A stretch of 64,000 nt of DNA from Flavobacteriales bacterium (GCA_020635535.1 JACJZP010000003.1:180410-244409), one strand, 5' to 3'. Positions 17,741 to 26,532 are shown, counted from the first letter of the stretch. Notes: generated from the letters alone by a model not told the origin. Translations and numbers: made by a program.

Positions 17741-18958
17741 ATGAGGTACACGTTTTTCACTCTATTCATATTTCTTTTCTCGTTCAGCGCTTGGTCTCAG
17801 AGCGCAGTGGAGCAGTTAAAAGCCGATGTTACCTATCTGTCGCTTGACAAACTGGAAGGTAGGGAGATAGGAACCGAAGGGGAGAGACTTGCAGCTGAGT
17901 TCATTGCAAGACGTTTGGAACTGATGGGAATCTCACCCAAGGGAACGGATGGTTATTTCCAGACATTCTCCCGCAAATTAGAACAGGATCCGCACAGCAC
18001 TACCCAAACAGACACTGGGGTTGTGGTGGGCCGAAACGTAGCAGGGTTTATTGACAATGGAGCTAAGCAAACGGTTATTATTGGAGCGCACTACGATCAT
18101 TTGGGTTATGGTGCACATGGCTCACTATATGCAGGCGAACCTGCCATTCACAATGGTGCGGATGACAATGCCAGTGGCGTAGCTGTTATGCTTTTTCTGG
18201 CAGAGAAACTGAAAACAGCAAACAAGAACAACAACTACCTTTTTATTGCCTTCTCTGGCGAGGAGCGCGGTCTTTGGGGTTCCAACTTCTTTACTAAAGA
18301 GCCGACCTTGAAATTGGATGATGTCAACTACATGATAAACATGGATATGGTCGGTAGGTTGAATGATGAGAACAAGCTCGCTGTCAACGGAACGGGAACG
18401 TCCCCTGTTTGGAAAGAGACACTGGAAAAACTGACCAATGGACGTTTTGATCTTGTGCTTTCTGAAAGTGGTGTCGGACCCAGCGATCACACGTCATTCT
18501 ACCTGAAAGACATTCCTGTGCTTCATTTCTTCACTGGTCAGCATGAGGATTACCACAAGCCAAGCGATGACGTGGACAAGGTGAATTTTGAGGGAATGGA
18601 TAAGATCGGCAACTACATCTTCAACCTTATTTCTGAATTGGATAATGATGGCAAACTGGCTTTCACCAAGACAAAGGATGAAGACAAGAGCAACACACCG
18701 AAATTCAGCGTGACTTTAGGGGTCGTTCCTGATTATCTTTTCGATGGAAAAGGCATGCGCATTGCAGGTGTAAAAGAAGGTCGTACAGCAGATAATGCCG
18801 GCTTGGTGGAAGGCGATATTGTCATCAAAATGGGAGACATAGAGGTGATCGATATGATGAGCTACATGAAAGGGCTCGCAGCTTTTAAGGAAGGCGACAA
18901 GACCACTGTCATCGTGCAACGTGGAGAAAAGGAACTGAAGAAAAAGGTGAAGTTTTAA
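17741..18958 (+). CDS. M28-family metallopeptidase with C-terminal PDZ domain
   Basis: 405 residues with signal peptide (FLFSFSAWSQ). M28 zinc ligands and catalytic residues are all present: H117 in IGAHYDHLG, D141 in HNGADDNASG, catalytic E174 and ligand E175 in FSGEERGLWG, D202 in MINMDMVGR and H250 in GPSDHTSFY. After ~residue 310 a PDZ-like domain follows (LGVVPDYLFDGKGMRIAGV, NAGLVEGDIVIKMG). Predicted to be an exported aminopeptidase. Its stop overlaps by two bases the stop of the convergent Arc-type gene. Confidence 0.93.
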   Translation: MRYTFFTLFIFLFSFSAWSQSAVEQLKADVTYLSLDKLEGREIGTEGERLAAEFIARRLELMGISPKGTDGYFQTFSRKLEQDPHSTTQTDTGVVVGRNVAGFIDNGAKQTVIIGAHYDHLGYGAHGSLYAGEPAIHNGADDNASGVAVMLFLAEKLKTANKNNNYLFIAFSGEERGLWGSNFFTKEPTLKLDDVNYMINMDMVGRLNDENKLAVNGTGTSPVWKETLEKLTNGRFDLVLSESGVGPSDHTSFYLKDIPVLHFFTGQHEDYHKPSDDVDKVNFEGMDKIGNYIFNLISELDNDGKLAFTKTKDEDKSNTPKFSVTLGVVPDYLFDGKGMRIAGVKEGRTADNAGLVEGDIVIKMGDIEVIDMMSYMKGLAAFKEGDKTTVIVQRGEKELKKKVKF

Positions 18959-19128
18959 TCTTCACCTTCTGATTTTCTCTTCGGCAGTCTTCCCGCATCT
19001 TTCAGCGCCTTATTAATTAGCCATTCCAATTGTCCGTTGGTACTGCGGAATTCATCCGCAGCCCATTTCTCAATGGCTTTCAATGTCTCTGGATCGAGAC
19101 GCAGCACAAATGGTTTTTTCTTAGACAA
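18955..19128 (-). CDS. Arc-type ribbon-helix-helix small protein
   Basis: Found by direct reading. 57 residues: SKKKPFVLRLDPETLKAIEK forms the strand and first helix of a ribbon-helix-helix, then WAADEFRSTNGQLEWLINKA and a basic tail. It is typical of the Arc-like proteins found beside SPFH genes in Bacteroidota. The start is TTG at 19128; upstream, in the same frame, the stop TGA of the 51-residue gene is only one codon away (TGA GTT TTG). Probably a DNA-binding autoregulator or membrane-stress factor; convergent overlap with the M28 stop. Confidence 0.75.
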   Translation of the reverse strand: MSKKKPFVLRLDPETLKAIEKWAADEFRSTNGQLEWLINKALKDAGRLPKRKSEGED

Positions 19129-19131
19129 AAC

Positions 19132-19287
19132 TCAGCTTGTTTTCTCCAACAGAATCACGGTTCCATTCGTCTGGTCGCTGGCTATGGAAATAGGCCGATA
19201 ACCCTTTCTGCACTCCTCATTTAATCTTGCCTCAAATTTCTCAAGGCTTTCAAACATTTTCCGTTTGAATATCTGATACTTCTTCAT
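19132..19287 (-). CDS. 51-residue small protein between SPFH and Arc-type genes
   Basis: Found by direct reading. ATG at 19287, three bases after the SPFH stop, TGA at 19134-19132. The peptide begins MKKYQIFKRKMFESLEKFEA and ends TVILLEKTS; it is basic at the start and amphipathic, without a membrane segment. Tight spacing on both sides argues it is translated in the SPFH operon. Family not recognised. Confidence 0.65.
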   Translation of the reverse strand: MKKYQIFKRKMFESLEKFEARLNEECRKGYRPISIASDQTNGTVILLEKTS

Positions 19288-19290
19288 GGC

Positions 19291-20040
19291 TTACTGATAA
19301 AGGGTTCCCGTATTCACAACTGGTGCAGCACTTTTGTCGGAGCAAAGCACAACCATCAGGTTACTGACCATGGCCGCCTTTTTCTCGTCATCGAGATGAA
19401 CGATTTGTTTTTGGTTCAGCTCTTCCAGAGCCATTTCAACCATTCCAACTGCACCTTCAACAATCTTTCTTCTTGCTGCAACAATGGCAGTGGCCTGTTG
19501 GCGCTGTAGCATGGCACCCGCAATCTCATTGGCGTATGCAAGGTGGCTTATGCGTGCTTCCAGAACCTCAATTCCTGCAATGGCCAACCTTCTATCCAGA
19601 GCTTGCTCCAGTTCATCGTTTACTTCCTTACCACCAGAACGTAGTGATGTTTCTCCCGGCTCACCTTCATCATGAAACTCATCGTATGGATATTTACCCG
19701 CCATTCTGCGCAGAGCCGCCTCACTCTGAATTCCAACAAACTCCAGATAATCGTTCACGTCAAAGGCAGCTTTGTATGTGTCCTTTACTCTCCAAACTAC
19801 TACTGCTCCAATCATGATCGGGTTGCCCAACTTGTCGTTGACTTTAATGGGTTCGTTGTCGAAATTGTGAGCCCTCAACGAGATTTTCTTCTTTACGTTG
19901 AACGGATTTACCCAGAAGAATCCATCCGTTTTAACCGTTCCCTGATACTTACCGAACAATATCAATACTACAGATTGATTTGGGTTTATGATCATGAATC
20001 CGATCATAGTAATTAACGGAATTGGCAAAATGAATACCAC
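19291..20040 (-). CDS. SPFH/Band-7 domain membrane protein
   Basis: 249 residues. One N-terminal membrane anchor (FILPIPLITMIGFMII), then the SPFH domain (NPNQSVVLILFGKYQGTV; RAHNFDNEPIKVNDKLGNPI) and a helical flotillin-like part (ANEIAGAMLQRQQATAIVAAR). The start is GTG at 20040; an in-frame TGA directly precedes it, so no longer N-terminus is possible. The anchor is shorter than in most relatives. Followed by the 51-residue and Arc-type genes, a trio often conserved in Bacteroidota. Likely a membrane-microdomain or protease-regulating protein. Confidence 0.85.
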   Translation of the reverse strand: MVFILPIPLITMIGFMIINPNQSVVLILFGKYQGTVKTDGFFWVNPFNVKKKISLRAHNFDNEPIKVNDKLGNPIMIGAVVVWRVKDTYKAAFDVNDYLEFVGIQSEAALRRMAGKYPYDEFHDEGEPGETSLRSGGKEVNDELEQALDRRLAIAGIEVLEARISHLAYANEIAGAMLQRQQATAIVAARRKIVEGAVGMVEMALEELNQKQIVHLDDEKKAAMVSNLMVVLCSDKSAAPVVNTGTLYQ

Positions 20041-20092
20041 TCATAAGGTAATGAAAGTGGGCGTTGCTCAATAAGAGACAAACGCAAAAAGC

Positions 20093-20123
20093 TTAAAAGC
20101 CACCTTCGGGTGGCTTTTTTTGT
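20093..20123. terminator. Terminator-like hairpin between divergent genes
   Basis: AAAAGCCACC, TTCG loop, GGTGGCTTTTTTT. A UUCG tetraloop stem with seven T on the plus strand and four T on the minus strand. It sits in the region between the divergent SPFH and T9SS genes, so it does not follow any identified gene; it may end an unrecognised small RNA or act as leader attenuator. Confidence 0.7.
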
Positions 20124-20278
20124 GCCTGTAATATCGGTTTATGAGCCAGTATAACCTTTTAAAATTCTGATTTCAGGCATGAATTCCTATGTCGAAAGAT
20201 AGTTTAGGTTTTGAGGTAAATCAGTGTTGAGTGAACAGTCAAATGTTTAATTTAGATGTATAACTAAACTATCAACGT

Positions 20279-20770
20279 ATGAAAAAACTCACATCAATTA
20301 TTGCACTTGTGGGCGCTTCGGTTGGGTTACATGCACAAAGCATTACACCTGATGTTGTTGCATCTGCTGGAACGCATTTTTCAAATGGCACCACTCAATT
20401 GAGTTGGACCATTGGAGAACCCGTTATCGCCACGCACGATAATGGAACAAACATTCTTACCCAAGGATTTCATCAAACCCTATTAACCGTTACTGGAATC
20501 CGAGAAACGGAAGCAGTATTGGAGGGTGTAAGTGTCTATCCTAATCCGGTAGATTATCTTTTGAACATCAAGTTTGATGCGAAAAGTGATGATGTATCGG
20601 CTATTCTTTTTGATGCCGCTGGACGAATGGTCTCATCGGAGCAGATAAATTCTGGAACATCGCAACACCAGCTAGACCTCGGTGGCTTTGCCAATGGCAC
20701 TTATCTACTTCGACTAATGACCGAAGAAGGTCTGCAGGCATCATTTAACATTCAAAAAGTTCAACAATAA
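20279..20770 (+). CDS. Small secreted protein with type A T9SS sorting domain
   Basis: 163 residues: signal peptide (MKKLTSIIALVGASVGLHAQ), a short Gly/Thr-rich segment (LSWTIGEPVIATHDNGTNIL) and a C-terminal Por-type sorting domain of about 75 residues from VSVYPNPVDYLLNIKFD through LFDAAGRMV to NGTYLLRLMTEEG. The body is so short that the protein is little more than the sorting signal. It precedes an S74 protein by 14 bases and is probably cotranscribed, suggesting a shared surface structure. Confidence 0.85.
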   Translation: MKKLTSIIALVGASVGLHAQSITPDVVASAGTHFSNGTTQLSWTIGEPVIATHDNGTNILTQGFHQTLLTVTGIRETEAVLEGVSVYPNPVDYLLNIKFDAKSDDVSAILFDAAGRMVSSEQINSGTSQHQLDLGGFANGTYLLRLMTEEGLQASFNIQKVQQ

Positions 20771-20784
20771 AAACCTAAATCATC

Positions 20785-22113
20785 ATGAAAAAAATAACAC
20801 TATCAACTTTATTTGTTTTGGCCATAGCCATTTCATCGTTTGCTCAAACCTGGCAGAATTTCAATTATCAGGGCGTGGCTCGAAACGCGCAAGGAGTGGT
20901 AATTGAAAACCAAGCAGTAGGAGTTCGCATTAGCTTACATGAAGGGACAGCCACAGGAACAGTAGTTTATCAAGAAACACATGCTGCCACAACGAATGAG
21001 TTTGGATTGTTTAATCTTGCCATCGGAGGCGGAACAGTTGTTTCAGGAACATTTGGAACCATAGACTGGGGTAATAACGATTACTACGTTCAAGTAGAAA
21101 TGGACGCTGCAGGCGGTACTGCCTATGCCGACATGGGAACATCCCAATTACTTTCGGTTCCATACGCAATGTATGCTGCAAATGCAGGAGTGCCAGGAGT
21201 GGAAGGGCCAGCAGGACCAGCGGGACCGGCAGGACCAACGGGGCCTTTAGTGGCAGGTACGAGTGGACAGACACTTAGACATGATGGTTCTGATTGGGTG
21301 GCTAGTTCTACCCTGTTTAACAGCGGGACAAATGTTGGTGTTGGTACTACAACACCTGTAAGCACCTTGCATGTGGCTTCATCAGGTTCTGAGATTGCTC
21401 ATTTTGAATCTCCAGGAGCCAGCAAATGGATTAGTCTTAATCAAGGAAATACTCGAAAAGGAATTTTATGGAGTAGCTTTGATGATATAGTTCTTCGAGC
21501 TGATGCTACGTTAGGAAATCTTCGCTTTCAAACCAGCGGAAACAACAATAGAATGGTAATTGATGCAGACGGATTAATTGGTGTTGGGACAGTTGCTCCG
21601 GTAAGAAACCTTCATTTACTGCAAGATCAGTTTACGGGAGTTGGCGGACCAGGTGGATTGGAACTAGAACAATCCTTCACTAATAACGAATGGACTTTGT
21701 ATGTCTCTCAATCAACTGATGACCTGAAACTGTATTACAATGGAGCGGATCGTGGCGCTTTCAATGATGTTACGGGAGTGTATACATCTGTTTCAGACAA
21801 AAGACTGAAAAAGAATATTGAGCGTTTAGATGGTATGCTTGATAAGATTATGCTTCTTAATCCAACCAAGTATCACTTCAAGAAACAAGCAGACGCAGAG
21901 AGCAAGAGCTTTGGTTTGATTGCACAAGAAGTAGAGTCGGTTTTCCCAGAAATTGTTACCATAAATGGGGATGATACAAATGGAAATGGTATCTCAGATT
22001 TAAGAATGGTATCTTATTCTGAGTTGATTCCTGTTCTTATTAGTGGAATACAAGAACAGCAAGAGATGATTGAGCAGTTAAAAGCGGAAGTAGAGTTGCT
22101 GAAGAACAAGTAA
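20785..22113 (+). CDS. S74-type (endosialidase chaperone) surface protein with collagen-like segment
   Basis: 442 residues with signal peptide ending FAQ. N-terminal ~130 residues (NFNYQGVARNAQGVVIENQ...) match the beginning of the 1765-residue protein at 52483. A short collagen-like run (GPAGPAGPAGPTGP) is followed by GTSGQTLRHDGSDWVA and the VGVGTTTP module. The C-terminal domain starts at S337 in VSDKRLKKNIERLD, the Ser-Lys pair (S337/K342) of self-cleaving phage tail-spike chaperones, and ends in a coiled coil (EQQEMIEQLKAEVELL). Likely a trimeric surface fibre whose chaperone is released after folding. Cleavage is by analogy. Confidence 0.85.
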   Translation: MKKITLSTLFVLAIAISSFAQTWQNFNYQGVARNAQGVVIENQAVGVRISLHEGTATGTVVYQETHAATTNEFGLFNLAIGGGTVVSGTFGTIDWGNNDYYVQVEMDAAGGTAYADMGTSQLLSVPYAMYAANAGVPGVEGPAGPAGPAGPTGPLVAGTSGQTLRHDGSDWVASSTLFNSGTNVGVGTTTPVSTLHVASSGSEIAHFESPGASKWISLNQGNTRKGILWSSFDDIVLRADATLGNLRFQTSGNNNRMVIDADGLIGVGTVAPVRNLHLLQDQFTGVGGPGGLELEQSFTNNEWTLYVSQSTDDLKLYYNGADRGAFNDVTGVYTSVSDKRLKKNIERLDGMLDKIMLLNPTKYHFKKQADAESKSFGLIAQEVESVFPEIVTINGDDTNGNGISDLRMVSYSELIPVLISGIQEQQEMIEQLKAEVELLKNK

Positions 22114-22136
22114 TTCAGTCTTCTTTAGGTTAATGG

Positions 22137-22167
22137 AAGCCGCTCTCTTTGGAGGGCGGCTTTTTTA
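22137..22167 (+). terminator. Terminator after the S74 gene
   Basis: AGCCGC(TC)...GGGCGGCT stem followed by TTTTTTA, 24 bases beyond the S74 stop. The T-run touches the last codons of the opposite cupin gene, so the hairpin probably serves both convergent transcripts. Confidence 0.8.
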
Positions 22168-22593
22168 TTCGTCAAAAACCCAGTCGTTGCCGTCAAAGAA
22201 TGGCGATTGTATCGACAATACCGTCATTACACCATTGCTTTCATCAACCCTTACAGAATGAACTTTATTTGTAGGAATGAAAACATAACTGCCGGATCCG
22301 ATATTGAAAGTGTCTTTAGCAACTACCATTTCACCTACGCCTTCTATGACGTACAGGTTTTCGGAATGAAATTTATGTCGGTGTGCGCGTACATTCTTTT
22401 TTACCCAAACAAGAAAGCTTGTAGAAAGTGAATCGTGTGCTAGTTTTTGAACCTTAATGTTGTCGAAATCGGTATCTGGTTGAGCAGTTACTAGATTGTG
22501 TCCTTTATCGCATTTGTACTATTGAAAAATGCAATGCTGTGCATTGGAAGAAAGAAATGAGCAAAGAAAGACTGATAAAAGTATGAGCTTCAT
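22165..22593 (-). pseudogene. Exported cupin-domain protein interrupted by in-frame TAG
   Basis: Found by direct reading. The ATG at 22593 shares a base with the thioesterase stop (TAATG) and opens a signal peptide, MKLILLSVFLCSFLSSNAQ. Codon 25 is TAG (22521-22519). The same frame then continues for 117 codons to TAA at 22167-22165, encoding a complete cupin: RAHRHKFHSENLYVIEGVGE fits motif 1 (HxH...E...G), and YVFIPTNKVHSV fits motif 2. There is no ATG between the stop and the metal ligands. Either a recent nonsense mutation or stop readthrough; I favour a pseudogene. Last gene of the 27882-22165 run. Confidence 0.75.
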
Positions 22594-23039
22594 TATTTGT
22601 GTTCTAGCTCAATCATAGTGAGTTGAGCAGCCGCACACAATTTTTCAATTCCATCTTTTACAATGAAAACGTCTGCCCTGCAAACCGTTAATGTTCTGCC
22701 GTATTTGAGCACATAACCTTTGCCAATCAGCAACTCTCCGTCTGCTGGTCGCATCAAATTCAGTTTGAATTCTACACTCAAAACAGATGAATGTTCTTTC
22801 ATAAGAGAAAGACTAGCATAGCCAGCCGTATTGTCTGCGATTGTTCCGATTACTCCAGCATGGAAAAAACCGTTCTGCTGCGTTAGGTTATCGTTGAATG
22901 GAACATGAATCTCACAATAGCCGGGTTGTACATCAATCAACTCAGCACCGATGTGCTCCATGAATTTTTGCGAGGCAAAACTCTGCTCAACTTTGGATTT
23001 GTAATCTGGGAATTGGGGATTGAAAGTTGTACTCATCAT
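22593..23039 (-). CDS. PaaI-type hotdog thioesterase
   Basis: 148 residues forming a hotdog fold. NGFFHAGVIGTIADNTAGYAS is the long central helix with the HGG-like catalytic segment (His, then Asp in IADN), followed by SVLSVEFKLNLMRPADGELL and GKGYVLKYGRTLTVCRADV, as in PaaI-type acyl-CoA thioesterases. The substrate is unknown. ATG overlaps the ankyrin-protein stop (ATGA), and its own stop overlaps the cupin start, so it is coupled on both sides. Confidence 0.88.
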   Translation of the reverse strand: MMSTTFNPQFPDYKSKVEQSFASQKFMEHIGAELIDVQPGYCEIHVPFNDNLTQQNGFFHAGVIGTIADNTAGYASLSLMKEHSSVLSVEFKLNLMRPADGELLIGKGYVLKYGRTLTVCRADVFIVKDGIEKLCAAAQLTMIELEHK

Positions 23040-23644
23040 CTGCCTGATTTTAGTCCTAGACTTATGAGAAACTGTTCGGTTTCAGTCCGTTCGGATGGAA
23101 TAATCAGCTCGCCAAATCCATCGCCACAACAAGTATTCATTAGTTCAAGGGCGTTTTTCCCATCAAACTTCAACGACCAGTCTGCTCCATTTTTAACTAG
23201 CAACATTGCGGCATTAGGTTTCGACCAATTTGCAGCAACTAGGAACGGGGTCAGTAAGCCACCATGCTGATTTGCTTTTGCGTCAACGGTTGCCCTATAC
23301 TCCAACAACAAGGTAATTGAAATCGTATCGTTTAAAAACGCAGCTCGATGTAAAGCAGTAAACCCGTCAGGACTTTGAAAATTGGGGTTTGCACCAGCTA
23401 GAAGCATTAGGCTTATTAGCCTGTGTTTTCTGTATGTGACAGCATACTGTAAAGGTGAAGTTGCATCTCCGATCAGTCCGCCAAAGGCTGATTGGTAACA
23501 GTTAGTGTCGAGATTTATACCCTTGAAATCTTCAATGGTAAAAACACGCTCATCTTCTGATTTAAGTAATTCATAGATGCTCTGACCTTTAAGATGAACA
23601 AAGCTGAAGCAAAAACAGACGACAAGAAATACCCTGTATTCCAT
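23036..23644 (-). CDS. Exported ankyrin-repeat protein
   Basis: 202 residues with N-terminal signal (VFLVVCFCFSFVHLKGQ). Three to four ankyrin units: SPLQYAVTYRKHRLISLMLLA, GANPNFQSPDGFTALHRAAF and GGLLTPFLVAANWSKPNAAM followed by LLVKNGADWSL. Probably a periplasmic protein-binding protein. Start 3 bases after the previous gene in the run. Confidence 0.8.
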   Translation of the reverse strand: MEYRVFLVVCFCFSFVHLKGQSIYELLKSEDERVFTIEDFKGINLDTNCYQSAFGGLIGDATSPLQYAVTYRKHRLISLMLLAGANPNFQSPDGFTALHRAAFLNDTISITLLLEYRATVDAKANQHGGLLTPFLVAANWSKPNAAMLLVKNGADWSLKFDGKNALELMNTCCGDGFGELIIPSERTETEQFLISLGLKSGR

Positions 23645-23647
23645 TCG

Positions 23648-24163
23648 CTAAAACACCAAGGCCATTCCAACTCCTCTAGATGAAGGTTTCAATTGAATAG
23701 GGTGGCGGTAAGAAGATCCACCAACTGTCCTGTTGAAGTTCTCGATGGCTTTTATGCGTTGGTTTCTTCCAGAAAGAATCATGATAGCACCTGGAATGAG
23801 CGCTCCGATTCCAACACCGATCAATGTCCAAGAAAGGGAGTCGTCAATTTTCTCTGAAGCATCAAGCACTTCGTTTTTCACGGAGTTATCAATGGCCAAT
23901 CCAACACCGGAAAGAAGCACGATTCCACCTCCAGCACTGGTGGCAATACCAGCAATGTTCCAGCCTTGTCCGCTCACGAATTTGTCCAAGGAAGCTTGGT
24001 CAGACGAAATCCGTTGTTTCACGTCCTTTTGCTTGAGGATGGTTTCGCCAACTTGGTAAGTTTCTTTGGCCCGAAGCGAATTGATGGTTATGGTCTGTGC
24101 CAAACAACTTGCTGAAAAGAGCAGTGTTAGACATAAAATTGATAGAAGAGAGCTGGTTTTCAT
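23648..24163 (-). CDS. Exported protein with two membrane segments, unknown function
   Basis: 171 residues: signal peptide (SLLSILCLTLLFSASCLAQ), a polar region (QVGETILKQKDVKQRIS), then two glycine-rich hydrophobic segments (GIATSAGGGIVLLSGVGLA and WTLIGVGIGALIPGAIMIL) with a short charged loop between. Such glycine-zipper-like pairs occur in small envelope proteins. Two bases separate it from the glutamine synthetase gene upstream. Function not recognised. Confidence 0.7.
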   Translation of the reverse strand: MKTSSLLSILCLTLLFSASCLAQTITINSLRAKETYQVGETILKQKDVKQRISSDQASLDKFVSGQGWNIAGIATSAGGGIVLLSGVGLAIDNSVKNEVLDASEKIDDSLSWTLIGVGIGALIPGAIMILSGRNQRIKAIENFNRTVGGSSYRHPIQLKPSSRGVGMALVF

Positions 24164-24165
24164 GT

Positions 24166-25533
24166 TTAGATGATCTCAAAATAGCGTTTTGTTTCCCAAT
24201 CGGTAACCGCTTTGGAGAATTCCCGCCATTCCCATTCACGGGTAGAAACGAAGTGATTCACGAATTCTTCTCCGAACAGTTGCTTTGGAATATCTGAGTT
24301 CTTCATGGCCTGCGTGGCATCCCAAAGGTTTTTAGGAAGCGTTCCAGCGCCATTGTCACGGTAGCCGTTGCCAATGGTTTCAGGCACTTGCAGTTTCAGG
24401 TTGTTCTCAATGCCATACAATCCAGCAGCCAAGCAAGCGGCCATAGCGATGTACGGATTGGTATCTGAACCAACCACACGCGTTTCCAATCTACAAGACT
24501 TTTCTCCTCCAGGAAGCGCTCGCAGCGCGACCGTTCGGTTATCTGCCGCCCATGTTAAAGTGGTCGGAGCCCAAGCGCCTTCAACCAAACGTTTGTAGCT
24601 GTTGATGGTAGGAGCGATCATCGGCAAGATGAATGGCAAACAGGCCAATTGTCCAGCCATGTAGCTTTCCATCAACTTGCTCATATTCTTATTGCCTTTT
24701 GCATCATGGAAAAGGTTCTTCTTATCGTCCCAAAGGCTTTGGTGAATATGCCCACTGCAGCCAGGCAGATTCGGACTGATCTTGGCCATGAACGTTGGGA
24801 TGACGCCATGCAGATGTCCAATTTCCTTTACGCCTCCTTTAAAGAGCACGGCTCTATCAGCCGATTGAAGAATATCGCCATACATGATGGCCGCCTCATA
24901 GACGCCCGGACCGGTTTCCGTATGCAGCCCTTCAATGGGAACATCAAATTGGTCCATGTACTCAAAGATGTCGTTGAAGTACTCTTTCTCTTGCGAGCTT
25001 CTCAGGAGCGAATACCCGAACATTCCGGGTGTGAGGGGTTGAGGTTGTGTAAATCCTCTTTCGTGTAGGTCATCGGCATTTTCATCAAAATTGAACCACT
25101 CGAATTCCTGAGAGAAAAATGGTCGGAAGCCCATTTTCAGGGATCTCGCCTTCACGTTTTTGAGCAAACTTCGCGGGCAAACGCCAAGTGGTTTTTCCTT
25201 CGCATCCACAAAATCTGCCAAGAAAAATGGCACATCATCATCCCACGGAACTTGGCGGAACGTGCTGAGGTCAATTCGCGCTTGCGCATCTGGGTAACCC
25301 GTGTGCCAGCCTGTGTAAGTAACATTATCGTACGCCACATCGGAACTGTCCCAACCGAAGACCACATCGCAGAATCCGAAGCCACTCTCAACGGCCGAAA
25401 GGAACTTTTCCTTGCGCATCAGTTTGCCGCGTAGCACACCATCAATGTCCGTAATAGCCAATTTGATCTTGTTGTGCGATGAGTTGCGAACCTCGTTCAG
25501 AATGTGCTCGCGAGTAAGTTCCTTTTCGTTCAT
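24166..25533 (-). CDS. Glutamine synthetase family protein, PuuA/GlnA4-like amine gamma-glutamylase
   Basis: 455 residues. GS landmarks: N-terminal IKLAITDIDGVLRGKLM, SGHIHQSLWD of the metal/ATP site, ALRALPGGEKSCRLETRV and SDTNPYIAMAACLAAG. It has the spacing of gamma-glutamyl-polyamine/ethanolamide synthetases (PuuA, GlnA4) rather than of the housekeeping enzyme. It would ligate glutamate to an amine with ATP. Its neighbours, an ethanolamine-permease-like transporter and an isoaspartyl peptidase 2 and ~1000 bases upstream, suggest that an amine is imported and glutamylated. The amine itself is inferred. Confidence 0.85.
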   Translation of the reverse strand: MNEKELTREHILNEVRNSSHNKIKLAITDIDGVLRGKLMRKEKFLSAVESGFGFCDVVFGWDSSDVAYDNVTYTGWHTGYPDAQARIDLSTFRQVPWDDDVPFFLADFVDAKEKPLGVCPRSLLKNVKARSLKMGFRPFFSQEFEWFNFDENADDLHERGFTQPQPLTPGMFGYSLLRSSQEKEYFNDIFEYMDQFDVPIEGLHTETGPGVYEAAIMYGDILQSADRAVLFKGGVKEIGHLHGVIPTFMAKISPNLPGCSGHIHQSLWDDKKNLFHDAKGNKNMSKLMESYMAGQLACLPFILPMIAPTINSYKRLVEGAWAPTTLTWAADNRTVALRALPGGEKSCRLETRVVGSDTNPYIAMAACLAAGLYGIENNLKLQVPETIGNGYRDNGAGTLPKNLWDATQAMKNSDIPKQLFGEEFVNHFVSTREWEWREFSKAVTDWETKRYFEII

Positions 25534-25535
25534 TT

Positions 25536-26525
25536 TCAGTTGTTCTTGAAGATCAATACTTCCATTTTTCCATTCGTTTCAATGAAACCTCGGTACATGC
25601 CCGAGGTGTTGAACGGCATTGCAATATTACCATTCGCATCGATGGCGATCACCCCACCCGTGCCACCAAGTTCGGTCAGTTTCGTGTAGATGACGTTATC
25701 GGCCGCTTCCTGAAGCGATTTGCCACCATGTTCCATTTGCGCACTTATCTCCTTGGCTACGGCAAGACGGATGAAATATTCACCATGACCTGTTGAAGAA
25801 ACCGCACAGGTCTTGTCATCGGCATACGTTCCTGCACCTATGATGGGCGAATCGCCAATGCGGCCAAAGCGTTTGTTTGTCATTCCTCCCGTGGAAGTTC
25901 CCGCAGCCAAGTTTCCGTGTTGGTCGAGTGCCACGCAACCAACCGTTCCGAATTTGTCATCCGTCTTTAGCGTCACATCGAATTCAATTTCGGAATGAGC
26001 GGGATCGACCATGCCATGACCGCCATCGTGATCCAAGATCACATTCTCTTTGTCCTTTGCCTTTTTGAGTTGCTGCAACCTGCGCTCGTTGTAGAAATAA
26101 GCAGCATCCACTATTGTGATTCCACGTTCTTCAGCGAACTCAACAGCACCAGAACCAGAAAGCATCACGTGCTTGGAGTTCTGCATCACTTCTCGTGCAG
26201 CCTCAATTGGATTTTTGATAGTGTCCACACCAGCTACTGCACCAGCCGTCAAGTCCTTTCCACTCATGATGGAGGCGTCCATTTCGTTCTTCTCGTCATG
26301 CGTGTAAACGGAACCTTTTCCTGCGTTGAAAAGAGGCGAATCTTCCATGATCTTGATGGTTTCCACCACAGCATCCACACTGGTGCCACCGTTTTTCAGA
26401 ATTGCTTCGCCCACTTTCAGGGCTTCTGTCAACTTCTCGCGATAAGCGGCTTCCATTTCCGCACTCAGATTTTCTCTGAGGATGGAGCCAGCGCCTCCGT
26501 GAATGACAATGGCGTAATTGCTCAT
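25536..26525 (-). CDS. Isoaspartyl peptidase/L-asparaginase (Ntn hydrolase)
   Basis: 329 residues. N-terminal YAIVIHGGAGSI and EDSPLFNAGKGSV are typical; the autocleavage site is DDKFGTVGCVALD with nucleophile T194, followed by AAGTSTGGMTNKRFGRIGDSP and GAGTYADD of the substrate pocket. Expected to hydrolyse beta-aspartyl dipeptides and asparagine. In this operon it might act on gamma/beta-linked amides, which is speculation. Only 7 bases follow the permease gene and 2 precede the GS gene. Confidence 0.93.
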   Translation of the reverse strand: MSNYAIVIHGGAGSILRENLSAEMEAAYREKLTEALKVGEAILKNGGTSVDAVVETIKIMEDSPLFNAGKGSVYTHDEKNEMDASIMSGKDLTAGAVAGVDTIKNPIEAAREVMQNSKHVMLSGSGAVEFAEERGITIVDAAYFYNERRLQQLKKAKDKENVILDHDGGHGMVDPAHSEIEFDVTLKTDDKFGTVGCVALDQHGNLAAGTSTGGMTNKRFGRIGDSPIIGAGTYADDKTCAVSSTGHGEYFIRLAVAKEISAQMEHGGKSLQEAADNVIYTKLTELGGTGGVIAIDANGNIAMPFNTSGMYRGFIETNGKMEVLIFKNN

Positions 26526-26532
26526 GATCGTG

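Noticed and set aside
20785..22113. Prophage tail-fibre module
   Set aside because: S74 domains occur in phage fibres, but the protein has a signal peptide and no phage genes are near.
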